Source of the DNA: Terrimonas_A sp051954695
GTDB lineage: Bacteria; Bacteroidota; Bacteroidia; Chitinophagales; Chitinophagaceae
Reading direction: 5' to 3'
DNA: 64,000 bases
Assembly: GCA_051954695.1 (NCBI GenBank)
Contig: JBQCHL010000028.1
Coordinates: 248,001-312,000, forward strand
Numbering within the stretch: position 1 is the stretch's first letter; every line of letters begins with the position of its first letter. Made by a program: the position numbers and the translations under genes. The notes below the pieces were generated by a model. That model did not search any database and had not been told where the DNA came from. It saw only the letters and a list, made by a program, of their open reading frames with translations. Of this stretch, positions 43,959 to 52,653 are shown piece by piece.

Positions 43959-45251
43959 TTATTTCTTTCCAAATTTAATCTTTCCTTTTGGATAAATCGC
44001 ACTGCTGCCCAGCAACTCTTCGATCCGGATCAGTTGATTGTATTTGGCGATCCGGTCGGTACGGGATGCAGAGCCTGTTTTGATCTGTCCGCAATTAAGT
44101 GCTACAGCCAGGTCAGCAATCGTGGTATCTTCTGTTTCACCGCTTCTATGGCTCATAATGGTGTTGTAACCATTATGCTGGGCCAGCGTTACGGCATTGA
44201 TGGTTTCTGTAACAGTTCCGATCTGGTTTACTTTCACCAAAAGGGCATTGCCGATGTTTTTGTCGATACCCTGTTGCAGGCGGTCCACATTGGTCACAAA
44301 CAGATCGTCGCCCACCAGTTGGCATTTGGCTCCTACAGCCTGGGTGAGTGCTGCCCAGCCAGCCCAATCGTCTTCAGCCATACCGTCTTCAATGGAAACG
44401 ATGGGATAATTCTTCACCCATTTTTCCCAGAATTTTACCAGCTCGTCACTGCTCAGTTGCTTGCCGTCACTTTTATGGAAAACATATTTTTTCTTCTTGG
44501 CATCCCAAAGCTCACTGTTTGCTGCATCCATAGCGATCACGATCTGCGAACCGGCTTTATAACCGGAAGCCTGGATCGCTTCCATTACTGTATCGATCGC
44601 TTCTTCATTGGACTGGATATTGGGAGCAAAACCACCTTCATCACCCACATTGGTGCTGAATCCTTTTTTCTTCAATACAGATTTCAGCGTATGGAATATC
44701 TCCACACCCCATCGCAGACCTTCACTGAAAGTAGGCGCACCAACAGGCATGATCATGAACTCCTGGAAATCGATCTTATTATCTGCATGTGCACCGCCAT
44801 TCAGGATATTCATCATGGGAATGGGCAATGTTTTGGCATTGGTGCCACCGACATAGCGAAACAATGGGAGAGCAGCTTCTTCTGCAGCAGCTTTAGCTAC
44901 CGCCATGCTCACGGCCAGCAGGGCATTGGCGCCGAGTTTGCCTTTATTGGGAGTGCCATCCAGTTCGATCATCAACTGGTCAATACCGGTTTGATCAGCT
45001 ACATCATATCCAAGCAGCACTGGCGCAATAATATCATTTACATTCTTAACGGCTTTGAGCACACCTTTACCTACATACTTCTTTTTATCGCCGTCCCGCA
45101 GTTCAACGGCCTCGTGAATACCTGTGCTGGCCCCACTTGGTACAGCCGCACGGCCGAGTGCTCCTTCATCTGTTAATACATCCACTTCTACAGTTGGGTT
45201 GCCGCGGCTGTCTAAAATCTGCCTGGCGAAGATTTCGGAAATGTAGCTCAT
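43959..45251 (-). CDS. eno: Enolase
   Basis: Glycolytic enolase of 430 residues, converting 2-phosphoglycerate to phosphoenolpyruvate. N-terminal IFARQILDSRGNPTVEVDV, GASTG at 40-44, SIEDGMAEDDW, and the metal/substrate block SHRSGETEDTTIADLAVAL followed by QIKTGSASRTDR are textbook. The catalytic lysine lies in LLVKVNQIGT and the general-base glutamate in the EDGMAE block. Standard length, no oddities. The stop-side neighbour is inverted repeat B2; upstream 142 bp to gldA contain no gene. Confidence 0.98.
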   Translation of the reverse strand: MSYISEIFARQILDSRGNPTVEVDVLTDEGALGRAAVPSGASTGIHEAVELRDGDKKKYVGKGVLKAVKNVNDIIAPVLLGYDVADQTGIDQLMIELDGTPNKGKLGANALLAVSMAVAKAAAEEAALPLFRYVGGTNAKTLPIPMMNILNGGAHADNKIDFQEFMIMPVGAPTFSEGLRWGVEIFHTLKSVLKKKGFSTNVGDEGGFAPNIQSNEEAIDTVMEAIQASGYKAGSQIVIAMDAANSELWDAKKKKYVFHKSDGKQLSSDELVKFWEKWVKNYPIVSIEDGMAEDDWAGWAALTQAVGAKCQLVGDDLFVTNVDRLQQGIDKNIGNALLVKVNQIGTVTETINAVTLAQHNGYNTIMSHRSGETEDTTIADLAVALNCGQIKTGSASRTDRIAKYNQLIRIEELLGSSAIYPKGKIKFGKK

Positions 45252-45393
45252 GATCGATTACTTGATTTTTATAAATAAATGATACCGTTACCCAAAGGGG
45301 AATTGTTCTGCAAAGAAACAGCTTTAACAGTTTGCAGCAAACTGCTTTTCAATGGCGGAGAATCGTTAGATAGGAATCCTGGCACTGCCGGTT

Positions 45394-46320
45394 TTATTCC
45401 GGCAGGCTTGTTTTATTTTCTGTCAATGACCGGAACACGTCTTCCAGCTTCCTGCTTTCACTTTGCAGCGAAAGTATGCTGTTATTATGTTGCAGGGCAA
45501 ATTCAAGAATACTTTTATTTACAAGATCAGGATCGCTGGTCTTAAGCCTGTAGCTGGCCGGGCTGATCTGTTCTGCTTCCAGAACCCCGCTGATCAGCTT
45601 TAATGCTTCATGATCAGCCGCATTCCGGAAACTTACCATCACTGTATGCTGGTCTTTTCCGGCCGACTGAAGATCGCTGAGCTTATCATCTGCCACCAGT
45701 TCTCCTTTATTGATAATGATCACCCGGTCGCAGATCGCTTCCACTTCCTGCAGGATATGCGAGGAGAACAATACGGTCTTGTTCTTTCCCTGCTGCCTGA
45801 TCACTTCCCTGATCTCGATGATCTGGTTGGGATCGAGACCGGAAGTGGGCTCATCCAGTATCAACACTTCGGGTTGATGTACCAGTGCTGCCGCAAGGCC
45901 CACCCTTTGCTTATAACCTTTTGAAAGCTGCCCGATCTTTTTCCGGCTTTCTGCTTTGAGGCCTACAATATTGATTACTTCTTCGATTGCTTCGCGGGGA
46001 GATTTTACTTCATGCAATTCAGCAATAAATCCCAGGTATTCCCGGACATACATATCATAGTAAAGTGCATTCAGCTCAGGCAGGTAACCGATCTTTTTTT
46101 TAACACCCAAAGGGTCTTCTTTCACCGGGATACCGCATACAACGGCTTCGCCTCCGTTGGGTTGGAGGTAGCCGGTGATGATCTTCATGGTAGTGGATTT
46201 GCCGGCGCCGTTGGGTCCAAGAAAGCCAACGATCTCGCCTTTTTCCACCTTAAAGGATATGTGATTGACGGCTTTTTGCTCGCCGTAGATCTTCAGCAGG
46301 TCTTTGACTTCAATAGACAT
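45394..46320 (-). CDS. gldA: ABC transporter ATP-binding protein GldA
   Basis: 308 residues from ATG 46320 (MSIEVKDLLKIYGEQ). The frame is open up to 46443, but that stretch is inverted repeat C and unlikely coding. Walker A FLGPNGAGKSTTMKI, Q-loop, signature LSKGYKQRVGLAAAL (a canonical LSGGQ variant), Walker B VLILDEPTSGLDP and H-switch SSHILQEVE are all present. GldA works with the GldF/GldG membrane subunits in gliding motility and is widely linked to T9SS-bearing Bacteroidota; gldF/gldG are not adjacent here. ATG 46320 is 4 nt from a TACGTTTG -7 element, so translation may be leaderless. Confidence 0.93.
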   Translation of the reverse strand: MSIEVKDLLKIYGEQKAVNHISFKVEKGEIVGFLGPNGAGKSTTMKIITGYLQPNGGEAVVCGIPVKEDPLGVKKKIGYLPELNALYYDMYVREYLGFIAELHEVKSPREAIEEVINIVGLKAESRKKIGQLSKGYKQRVGLAAALVHQPEVLILDEPTSGLDPNQIIEIREVIRQQGKNKTVLFSSHILQEVEAICDRVIIINKGELVADDKLSDLQSAGKDQHTVMVSFRNAADHEALKLISGVLEAEQISPASYRLKTSDPDLVNKSILEFALQHNNSILSLQSESRKLEDVFRSLTENKTSLPE

Positions 46321-46324
46321 GCTA

Positions 46325-46332
46325 CAAACGTA
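46325..46332 (-). promoter_or_regulatory. -7 element 4 nt upstream of gldA
   Basis: Minus-strand TACGTTTG-TAGC-ATG. Supports ATG 46320 as the real start. Confidence 0.55.
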
Positions 46333-46368
46333 CAAAAAAAGATGACAGATGGTTGTAGGGATGTTGAA

Positions 46369-46438
46369 CGTTGTCCGATGTTCGATGGCCGCTCCACTAT
46401 CCCGTAATCGGCCAACGGCCATCGGACATCGGACAACG
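46369..46438. repeat. Inverted repeat, family C
   Basis: 23-nt arms at 46369-46391 and 46416-46438 with one mismatch, around a 24-nt spacer; arm CGGCCATCGGACATCGGACA contains a tandem CATCGGA word. Lies between gldA and the first carbonic anhydrase gene. Confidence 0.75.
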
Positions 46439-46449
46439 CTCACTCCCTC

Positions 46450-47085
46450 TTAGAGATCATCAAGCTCATATACCGACTCCACTTCCGAGCCGGCTTTCAT
46501 CTCAAATACCGACTTGATAAGACCGTCTTTCAGGCTGTATACCCAGCCATGGAGATCGGGGCGCTGGTCTTCTTTCCAGGCACGCTGTATGCTGGATTTA
46601 CGGGAAAGGTTCTTTACCTGCTCCACTACATTCAATTCGGTAAGCCGGTCATTGCGTTCGCCTTCATCCTGTATGGCATTCAATTCTTCCTCATGCTTGT
46701 AATAAACATCCTTGATATTACGCAACCACATATTCAATACAGGCTTGTAATCTGTGCGGGAAGCTGCTGCCTGTATACCTCCACAACCGTAATGGCCGCA
46801 TACGATCACGTGCTTCACTTTTAAATGGTTCACAGCATAGTCCAGCACCGCCAGCATGTTAAGATCTGAGTTCACTACAAGGTTTGCCACATTCCTGTGC
46901 ACAAAAATTTCCCCGGGATGGGTGCCGGTGATCTGGTTGGCCGGCACACGGCTGTCGCTGCAGCCGATCCACAGGAACTCCGGCGTTTGCAATTGTGCCA
47001 GCCTTTCAAAGAAATGCGGGTCATCGGCCAGCATTTCCGCTGCCCAGGCTTTGTTTTGAAGCAATAATCTGTCGTATGAATACAT
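46450..47085 (-). CDS. can: Beta-class carbonic anhydrase 1
   Basis: 211 residues, interconverting CO2 and bicarbonate. Zinc ligands C42, H98 and C101 with the D44-x-R46 pair (GCSDSRVPAN; CGHYGCGGI) are all present. Cytosolic, no signal. It starts 16 nt downstream of the SulP transporter stop, so the two are likely cotranscribed: the transporter takes up bicarbonate or sulfate and the enzyme equilibrates it. A different beta-CA of the group at 49416-50081 is more divergent. Stop is adjacent to inverted repeat C. Confidence 0.95.
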   Translation of the reverse strand: MYSYDRLLLQNKAWAAEMLADDPHFFERLAQLQTPEFLWIGCSDSRVPANQITGTHPGEIFVHRNVANLVVNSDLNMLAVLDYAVNHLKVKHVIVCGHYGCGGIQAAASRTDYKPVLNMWLRNIKDVYYKHEEELNAIQDEGERNDRLTELNVVEQVKNLSRKSSIQRAWKEDQRPDLHGWVYSLKDGLIKSVFEMKAGSEVESVYELDDL

Positions 47086-47101
47086 AGTTTAAGAGATCAG
47101 G

Positions 47102-48721
47102 TTAGTGTATTACTTTTTGAAGTTCTTTATCATGTGTACGGATAATAGCAAATCCATTGCCATTGTCTTCTGTTACGATGCCATGGAAGCCCTGGTCCTT
47201 CATCTTGCTTTTCCTTAATTCCACGTCTATGTTTTTAAGCGGCGCGGCGATCATAAAATCTTCGATGGTTTCCACTACATCGCGATCGATATAATCTGCA
47301 CGGGTAGTATCGATAAACACATACGAATTTTCCGGCACTTCTTCCAGCTTTCGCTTAATAATGGCTTTATTCAGAAAAGATACATCCTTTCTGAGACGGA
47401 ACAGGTATTTATTGTCGTCGTTTACTACAAACACGGCCGATCTGAAATTGCTGCGGAATGCAAAGAACAATCCTACACCGATACCAATGATCACGCCCTT
47501 CAGCAGATCGGTGAGCAAGATAGCCATAATGGTGATGATAAAAGGCAGGAAAGAGTCCCAACCCTTCTTGTAAAAATTAATGAACAAAGACGGCTTGGCG
47601 AGCTTATAGCCTGTAAAGATCAATATAGCTGCTAAAGCAGATTTGGGTATGAGGTTCAATATAGCCGGGATGAACGCCACGCAAAGTAAAAGCAGCGCGC
47701 CATGCAAGATAGTGGATACTTTGGTTTTAGCGCCTGCATTAACATTCGCGGAGGAGCGAACGATAACGCTGGTAATAGGCAAACCTCCGATCAGACCTGA
47801 AACAATATTGCCCAATCCCTGTGCTTTCAATTCACGGTTGGTTGGTGTTACACGTTGATGTGGGTCGAGATCATCCACCGCCTCAATACTCAACAGAGAT
47901 TCAAGGCTTGCCACCAATGCCAGTGTAAGACCGGTGATCCATATTTGTGGATTGGCAAGAAAATTCCAATCTGGTTGCTTAAAGAAAGAAAAGAACTCGC
48001 TTGCTGAAGATGCCTGCGGAATTGCTACAAGGTGCTCACCTTTTAATGAATTTCCTGAGCCCTGAAAAATATAGTTGAGCCCCACACCAATGAATACTAC
48101 CAGCAATGGAGCAGGGATCAGTTTGACAAATCCTTTTTTATTGGCCACCAGTTTTTCCCATACAAAATAGAAGGCAAGACAAACACCGCCTATCAGTAAA
48201 GCCACAGGCGTGATATGGGCAAAAGCTCCGACAAAATTGGAAAAGATATTTCCCTTATCCTGTGGCACGCTTTCGTCTGTTTCAAAATGCGAATCATCAC
48301 CCAGCAGATGAGGGAACTGGTTCAGGATAAGGATAAGACCAATAGCGGCGAGCATTCCCTTGATAACGTTATTGGGAACATAATCCCCGATCACACCTGC
48401 TTTTAAAAAGCCGAGGACCACCTGGAACAGGCCGCAGATCACTACAGCCAGCAGGAAAGCCTCAAATGATTGAAGGGTGATAATGGCTGCAGCCACAATA
48501 GCCGTAAGGCCTGCCGCAGGGCCGCTTACACTCAAATGTGATTTACTGCCCAGGCCAACAACGATACCGCCAATGATACCGGCAATGATACCGCTGAACA
48601 ATGGTGCACTGGATGCAAGAGCTACTCCCAAACACAAAGGAAGTGCTACAAGGAATACAACTATCGATGAAGGAATATCGCTGGATAAATTTTTCAAGTA
48701 ATCTTTTGCACGGGGTGCCAT
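47102..48721 (-). CDS. SulP-family anion transporter
   Basis: 539-residue inner-membrane anion transporter (sulfate/bicarbonate class). Around 10-12 TM segments, with the family blocks VFLVALPLCLGVALASSAPLF, GIIGGIVVGLGSKSHLSVSGPAAGL and GLGNIVSGLIGGLPITSVIVRSSAN, then a C-terminal STAS-like domain with VPENSYVFIDTTRADYIDRDVVE. Bicarbonate is the likeliest ligand because a carbonic anhydrase follows 16 nt later and another with small membrane proteins lies upstream (the SulP-CA fusion proteins known elsewhere give the same message). Substrate still unproven. Confidence 0.93.
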   Translation of the reverse strand: MAPRAKDYLKNLSSDIPSSIVVFLVALPLCLGVALASSAPLFSGIIAGIIGGIVVGLGSKSHLSVSGPAAGLTAIVAAAIITLQSFEAFLLAVVICGLFQVVLGFLKAGVIGDYVPNNVIKGMLAAIGLILILNQFPHLLGDDSHFETDESVPQDKGNIFSNFVGAFAHITPVALLIGGVCLAFYFVWEKLVANKKGFVKLIPAPLLVVFIGVGLNYIFQGSGNSLKGEHLVAIPQASSASEFFSFFKQPDWNFLANPQIWITGLTLALVASLESLLSIEAVDDLDPHQRVTPTNRELKAQGLGNIVSGLIGGLPITSVIVRSSANVNAGAKTKVSTILHGALLLLCVAFIPAILNLIPKSALAAILIFTGYKLAKPSLFINFYKKGWDSFLPFIITIMAILLTDLLKGVIIGIGVGLFFAFRSNFRSAVFVVNDDNKYLFRLRKDVSFLNKAIIKRKLEEVPENSYVFIDTTRADYIDRDVVETIEDFMIAAPLKNIDVELRKSKMKDQGFHGIVTEDNGNGFAIIRTHDKELQKVIH

Positions 48722-48831
48722 AACAACTTTTTTAAATTGTAAAGTAGATACAGATTTACGCTGAATGAATCAGCTCCGCCACCTGATGGTGGGCATCATT
48801 AATTACATAATAAAGAATAGGAGAAAACAGC

Positions 48832-49158
48832 TTAAGCCTTGGGGGGAGGCAGGACCAGTTCACCATGAAAAGCCAGGTAGAGGTCAGGCTGTTGCGATTT
48901 GTAGGTGAGAATTATATTGATGCTGGGATGTTGTAACTCTTCATTCTCATGAAGGTATTCGTTGAGCGTATTGGGTGAAGAAGGAACTTTTTCTTCTTCT
49001 GTTCCTGCCAGTGGCGAAGACGCGCTTATTTTTCGCTCCTGCTTTGCTTTTTCCTGGCGGGAAGCATTTACGAATGGGACACTTACAGTCAGCCACAAAA
49101 GCATCAGCATCATTAAAATGCTGCCGGAAAAAATGAATATGTTTCTATGTGCTGACAT
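48832..49158 (-). CDS. Small single-TM protein A, paralog of 50250-50633
   Basis: 108 residues with an N-terminal TM/signal-anchor (about 8-30) reading LWLTVSVPFVN and a charged, low-complexity linker. Its C-terminus NTLNEYLHENEEL ... LYLAFHGELVLPPP matches the protein at 50250-50633 (SLSEEYLH, YVAFHGELLCPPP) and the TM matches LLWLTVSTPFV. The two are paralogs I cannot place in a named family. It sits 110 bp before the SulP gene in the same direction and has a -7 element 8 nt before its start. Likely an accessory of the bicarbonate module (inference). Confidence 0.75.
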   Translation of the reverse strand: MSAHRNIFIFSGSILMMLMLLWLTVSVPFVNASRQEKAKQERKISASSPLAGTEEEKVPSSPNTLNEYLHENEELQHPSINIILTYKSQQPDLYLAFHGELVLPPPKA

Positions 49159-49166
49159 AAGTTTTG

Positions 49167-49174
49167 CAAAGGTA
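49167..49174 (-). promoter_or_regulatory. -7 element upstream of small protein A
   Basis: Minus-strand TACCTTTG, 8 nt before the start codon 49158; predicts a leader of only about 4-5 nt. No -33 TTTG. Confidence 0.45.
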
Positions 49175-49278
49175 ATTTACCAATATGGTTTATACAGGGT
49201 GTTCTAAAAACTTTACATGAAGTTTACAAAACATCCGTTGCTCTTTTTTAATGAGTGGATCAGTTTACTTCTTCAGTG

Positions 49279-49309
49279 AAAAAAAGGCCCCGCCTAGACA
49301 AGCAGGGCC
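49279..49309 (-). terminator. Terminator of the second carbonic anhydrase
   Basis: Stem GGCCCTGC / GCGGGGCC (minus strand, 49286-49309; one G-T pair) followed by TTTTTTT. Lies 107 bp after the CA2 stop, so CA2 and small protein A are separate transcripts. Confidence 0.7.
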
Positions 49310-49415
49310 GCAAAATCAACTCTGAGAAAAACGGGATCGACCGCTTGAAAGCGACCTCTCCAGCATCTTTAAACTATTTAAACAATAAACAATTCCCTGC
49401 TTATTGGAGTTTGAG

Positions 49416-50081
49416 TTATGCGCTTGCTTTTTCTTCCTGCAAAACGACCTCTTCTGCAAACAACTGACGGATAAAGCTTACACGGCCGTTTTCAACATGA
49501 TACATGCCTCCTACAATACCGATCTTTCCTTCATTGTACATGTTGCGGAGGATGGTACTTTTTTCAAGGATCTCTCTCATGCTCTCCAACACGTTTGCCT
49601 GTGCCACCACTTCTGCATATTGTTCTTTAGTCGTTTCTTTTGCAGCTGCCGCTGTTTTTTCAAGGGCTGGCTTTACTTTTTCAAGCAAGCCGGTAAGGCT
49701 ACCCATTTCCACTGCATCACAAGCACCTTTGATGGCGCCGCATTTACTATGCCCCAATACCACGATCAGTTTTGAACCCGCTACCTTGCAGGCATATTCG
49801 ATACTGCCTACAATATCTTCATTCACCACATTGCCTGCTATACGGATACTGAATATATCGCCAAGGCCCTGGTCAAAAATATGTTCTATAGAAGTGCGGC
49901 TGTCCATACAGCTCAGGGTAACGGCGAAAGGATATTGTCCGCTTGCCGTTTCATCCATTTGCTGAAGCAGATCACGATTGAGTTTAAGATTATTGATAAA
50001 ACGCCTGTTCCCTTCTTTTAATACTTCAAAAGCATCTGTTGGGGTAAGATTTTGCTGAAATTCTTTTGTATGTGTTCTCAT
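49416..50081 (-). CDS. Beta-class carbonic anhydrase 2
   Basis: 221 residues; zinc ligands C58, H111 and C114 and the D60-x-R62 dyad (LSCMDSRTS; LGHSKCGAI) are in place. It is more distantly related to the enzyme at 46450-47085 and belongs to the other common bacterial beta-CA subgroup, with a longer N-terminus (TPTDAFEVLKEGNRRFINN). Cytosolic. The small membrane protein gene at 50250-50633 is upstream (168-bp gap) in the same direction and a terminator follows downstream. Co-regulation with SulP/CA1 is likely but not shown. Confidence 0.94.
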   Translation of the reverse strand: MRTHTKEFQQNLTPTDAFEVLKEGNRRFINNLKLNRDLLQQMDETASGQYPFAVTLSCMDSRTSIEHIFDQGLGDIFSIRIAGNVVNEDIVGSIEYACKVAGSKLIVVLGHSKCGAIKGACDAVEMGSLTGLLEKVKPALEKTAAAAKETTKEQYAEVVAQANVLESMREILEKSTILRNMYNEGKIGIVGGMYHVENGRVSFIRQLFAEEVVLQEEKASA

Positions 50082-50249
50082 TTTTGCTTTGTTAATTGAT
50101 TAAATAATACCTGGATATGTCCATTCCGACACAAGTGCTTCAACAGGTATACAATCAAAGGTTATAACAATCCATACCGTTTTCAATACGGCACGCTGAA
50201 TGCATAGTATATGCATTATGTTCATTAAGATAAGGCTGGATTCGGAAAA

Positions 50250-50633
50250 TTATCCCCTGTAATTAGGTGGGGGACAAAGCAATTCACCATGAAAAGCTAC
50301 ATACTCTGATGCAGTATGATATCTTGTATGGTTCAATGATAACTCAGCTAAATGAAATAATTCACTGTCGAGGTGCAGGTACTCTTCAGAAAGAGAGTTG
50401 ATGCTGCCATGGGTTTTTTCTTCAGTAGTGTTGCTACCGAGAGGGGTGCAGGTCTGCTCATCATCATTGGCATCATGGTGCGATGATTGTGATAAAAGCG
50501 CCTGTTGTTTCGCCAATTGCGATTGGGACTCATAAACAAAAGGAGTGCTTACCGTAAGCCACAGCAGCGTCACCAGCATTAAAATGCTGATAAGCTGTTG
50601 TTTAAACTGGTATATGGTATATCCTTTTTTCAT
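50250..50633 (-). CDS. Small single-TM protein B, paralog of 48832-49158
   Basis: 127 residues from ATG 50633 (MKKGYTIYQF); the frame can be opened from a TTG at 50642 but ATG is preferred. TM at about 14-33 (LMLVTLLWLTVSTPFVY), then a His/Asp-rich linker (SSHHDANDDEQ) and the C-terminal block SLSEEYLH ... YVAFHGELLCPPPNYRG shared with protein A. Precedes carbonic anhydrase 2. The conserved AFHGEL-x2-PPP end could bind a partner protein. Function unknown. Confidence 0.72.
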   Translation of the reverse strand: MKKGYTIYQFKQQLISILMLVTLLWLTVSTPFVYESQSQLAKQQALLSQSSHHDANDDEQTCTPLGSNTTEEKTHGSINSLSEEYLHLDSELFHLAELSLNHTRYHTASEYVAFHGELLCPPPNYRG

Positions 50634-50731
50634 TGTGGTCAATGTAAAAATATAGTAAAACAGCGAGAGAGAAAAAAGGTTTCAAATTTTTTTACATAAC
50701 ACTTAGAAATCAATAACCCAAAGAGCCCGGA

Positions 50732-50980
50732 TCATTCAAAATCCTCCGACTTTCCGGGCAATTTATCATACTCACCTTTCAGGGCATAGATGCCAAAGAT
50801 CATCAAACCTATAGCTACAGGAGTGAAAATAAGAATGATGATGATCCATATCACCGGGTTGTTAATGTCCTTATTTCCAGTAGGATCAATATGGGTTACA
50901 GCCCCATGCACCAACATGTATATAATAGCCGGCGCCAGTAAGAGCCAGCAAACACCCAATATCTTTTTTATATTTTTCAT
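50732..50980 (-). CDS. Small two-TM protein linked to the MFS transporter
   Basis: 82 residues with two TM helices (about 6-27 and 41-66) and an acidic C-terminus (DKLPGKSEDFE). It resembles the small DUF6814-type proteins I recall next to Bacteroidota MFS transporters (number not verified). It starts 18 nt after the transporter stop in the same direction and so is very likely cotranscribed; a transporter stabiliser role is inference. Confidence 0.75.
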   Translation of the reverse strand: MKNIKKILGVCWLLLAPAIIYMLVHGAVTHIDPTGNKDINNPVIWIIIILIFTPVAIGLMIFGIYALKGEYDKLPGKSEDFE

Positions 50981-50998
50981 AAAAAAAATTTAAATCTT

Positions 50999-52528
50999 TT
51001 AATCGTCTACATTTTCATCAATCTTATTGCTGAGATATACTGCCCCGATGATAAAGCACAGGGAAGCAATACCGATAGGATACCATAATCCTACCAGTGG
51101 ATCAGCAGGATAAGTGGTGGTAAGCAACAAGCCAATGAATGGCACCAGCCCTCCAAATACACCATTACCGATATGGTAAGGCAACGACATGGATGTGTAA
51201 CGGATGCGCGTTGGGAACAACTCCACCAGAAAAGCTGCAATAGGGCCATACACCATTGTTACATACACGATCAGCAGGAATACCAGCGCCACAAATTTCC
51301 AATAGATGGCTGTTGATACTTCTTTATTGGTAAGAGTGGTTTTGCCGGGCACAAGAAAAGTTGATGTTACCCGCAATGTATCGGTTTTAACGGCTGTGTA
51401 TTTCCTTCCATCGGCAAGACTGAATGAGGCTGTAGTAAGCACTACCGAGTCAGTTGAATTTTTAACAGCTTCCATTTTTACCACAGGCGGCATTGTTGCC
51501 GTTCCTTCTTCTGCCAGCCAGCTTTTGCTGTCTGTCGCCTGCAGAAAATAATTGAAGATGGGGCGATAAGTAAGAATACCAAGCAGCATGCCTGCAAGCA
51601 TGATCCATTTGCGGCCCACTTTATCACTCAGCCATCCGAAGAATAAAAAGAACGGGGTGGCGAATGCAATGCCCCATAACATGATCGTACGGCTTTGTTC
51701 AAAACCGATATTGCATTTCGTTTCCAGGAAACTTTGCGCATAGAACTGACCGGTATACCAGATCACACCCTGGCCCATGGCTGCACCAAACAGGGCAAGC
51801 AAGACCATTTTGAAATTGGCTTTATGCCGGAAACTTTCTTTTAATGGATTGGCTGATGTTTTACCTTCTGCCTTGAGTTTGGAAAAAAGCGGTGATTCCT
51901 GCATGCGAAGCCGGATATAAATTGAAACACCTACAAGCAGGATAGAGATCCAGAAAGGATAACGCCATCCGCCCCATTCTGCATTGAAATCGCCGTCGCT
52001 CATATTCAGCTTCACCAGCATAATGATACCTAATGCTACAAACAGGCCGAGCGTAGCCGTAGTTTGTATCCAACTGGTATAATATCCCCTTTTACCTGTT
52101 GGCGCATGCTCTGCCACATAAGTAGCCGCACCGCCGTATTCTCCACCCAGGGCAAGGCCCTGCAATAAGCGAAGCAGCAATACCAGCAATGGCGCTGCAA
52201 TGCCGATAGTTTTATAACCGGGCACCAATCCGATCAGGAAAGTGGAGCCTCCCATCAAAACGAGTGTTAGTAAGAAAGTGTATTTGCGGCCAATAAGATC
52301 ACCGAGCCGGCCAAACACCAATGCACCAAAAGGCCTTACAATAAAACCTGCGGCAAAAATAGCAAGCGTGCTCAGGAGCGCTGCAGTGGCATTTCCTTCA
52401 GGAAAGAATTGAGTGCTGATGGTTTTGGCCAGCATACCGAAAATGTAAAAGTCGTACCATTCGATAAGCGTGCCAACGGAAGAGGCAGCGATCACGCTGC
52501 GGATACCACGGGATGATGAACTGTTCAT
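50999..52528 (-). CDS. MHS-family MFS transporter with large extracytoplasmic insert
   Basis: 509 residues from ATG 52528 (MNSSSSRGIRSVIAASSVG). Metabolite:H+ symporter subfamily: GTLIEWYDFYIFGMLA near the start, RPFGALVFGRLGDLIGRKYTF and LGGEYGGAATYVAEHAP are diagnostic. Between two TM segments (GILTYRPIFNYFLQA and YWKFVALVFLLIVYV) there is an insert of about 85 residues rich in Thr/Val (residues ~345-430) that should face the periplasm; MHS carriers normally have a short loop there. Divergent from acs, so an organic acid such as acetate or propionate is a reasonable substrate guess (inference). Confidence 0.92.
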   Translation of the reverse strand: MNSSSSRGIRSVIAASSVGTLIEWYDFYIFGMLAKTISTQFFPEGNATAALLSTLAIFAAGFIVRPFGALVFGRLGDLIGRKYTFLLTLVLMGGSTFLIGLVPGYKTIGIAAPLLVLLLRLLQGLALGGEYGGAATYVAEHAPTGKRGYYTSWIQTTATLGLFVALGIIMLVKLNMSDGDFNAEWGGWRYPFWISILLVGVSIYIRLRMQESPLFSKLKAEGKTSANPLKESFRHKANFKMVLLALFGAAMGQGVIWYTGQFYAQSFLETKCNIGFEQSRTIMLWGIAFATPFFLFFGWLSDKVGRKWIMLAGMLLGILTYRPIFNYFLQATDSKSWLAEEGTATMPPVVKMEAVKNSTDSVVLTTASFSLADGRKYTAVKTDTLRVTSTFLVPGKTTLTNKEVSTAIYWKFVALVFLLIVYVTMVYGPIAAFLVELFPTRIRYTSMSLPYHIGNGVFGGLVPFIGLLLTTTYPADPLVGLWYPIGIASLCFIIGAVYLSNKIDENVDD

Positions 52529-52653
52529 ATGTACAAGTTGGTAGAAAGATAATCCATCATGTTGAAAATGATGCATTTTTTTGGATCATCTTTCACGCTG
52601 AAATTTTAAATTTACGGTTCAATTTTTCAGCTACTTAAAACAACCTGATCGTA

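Noticed and set aside
44034..45176. 380-codon plus-strand open frame opposite enolase
   Set aside because: Fully antisense to a perfectly conserved enolase gene; composition and motifs are those of reversed eno codons, and no signal or domain is visible.
45385..45405. CTGCCGG/CCGGCAG hairpin over the gldA stop codon
   Set aside because: No U-tract in the gldA direction and it overlaps the coding end; too weak to call a terminator.
46321..46443. N-terminal extension of GldA by 41 codons
   Set aside because: Region is an inverted repeat and the -7 element lies within it; ATG 46320 gives the standard GldA start.
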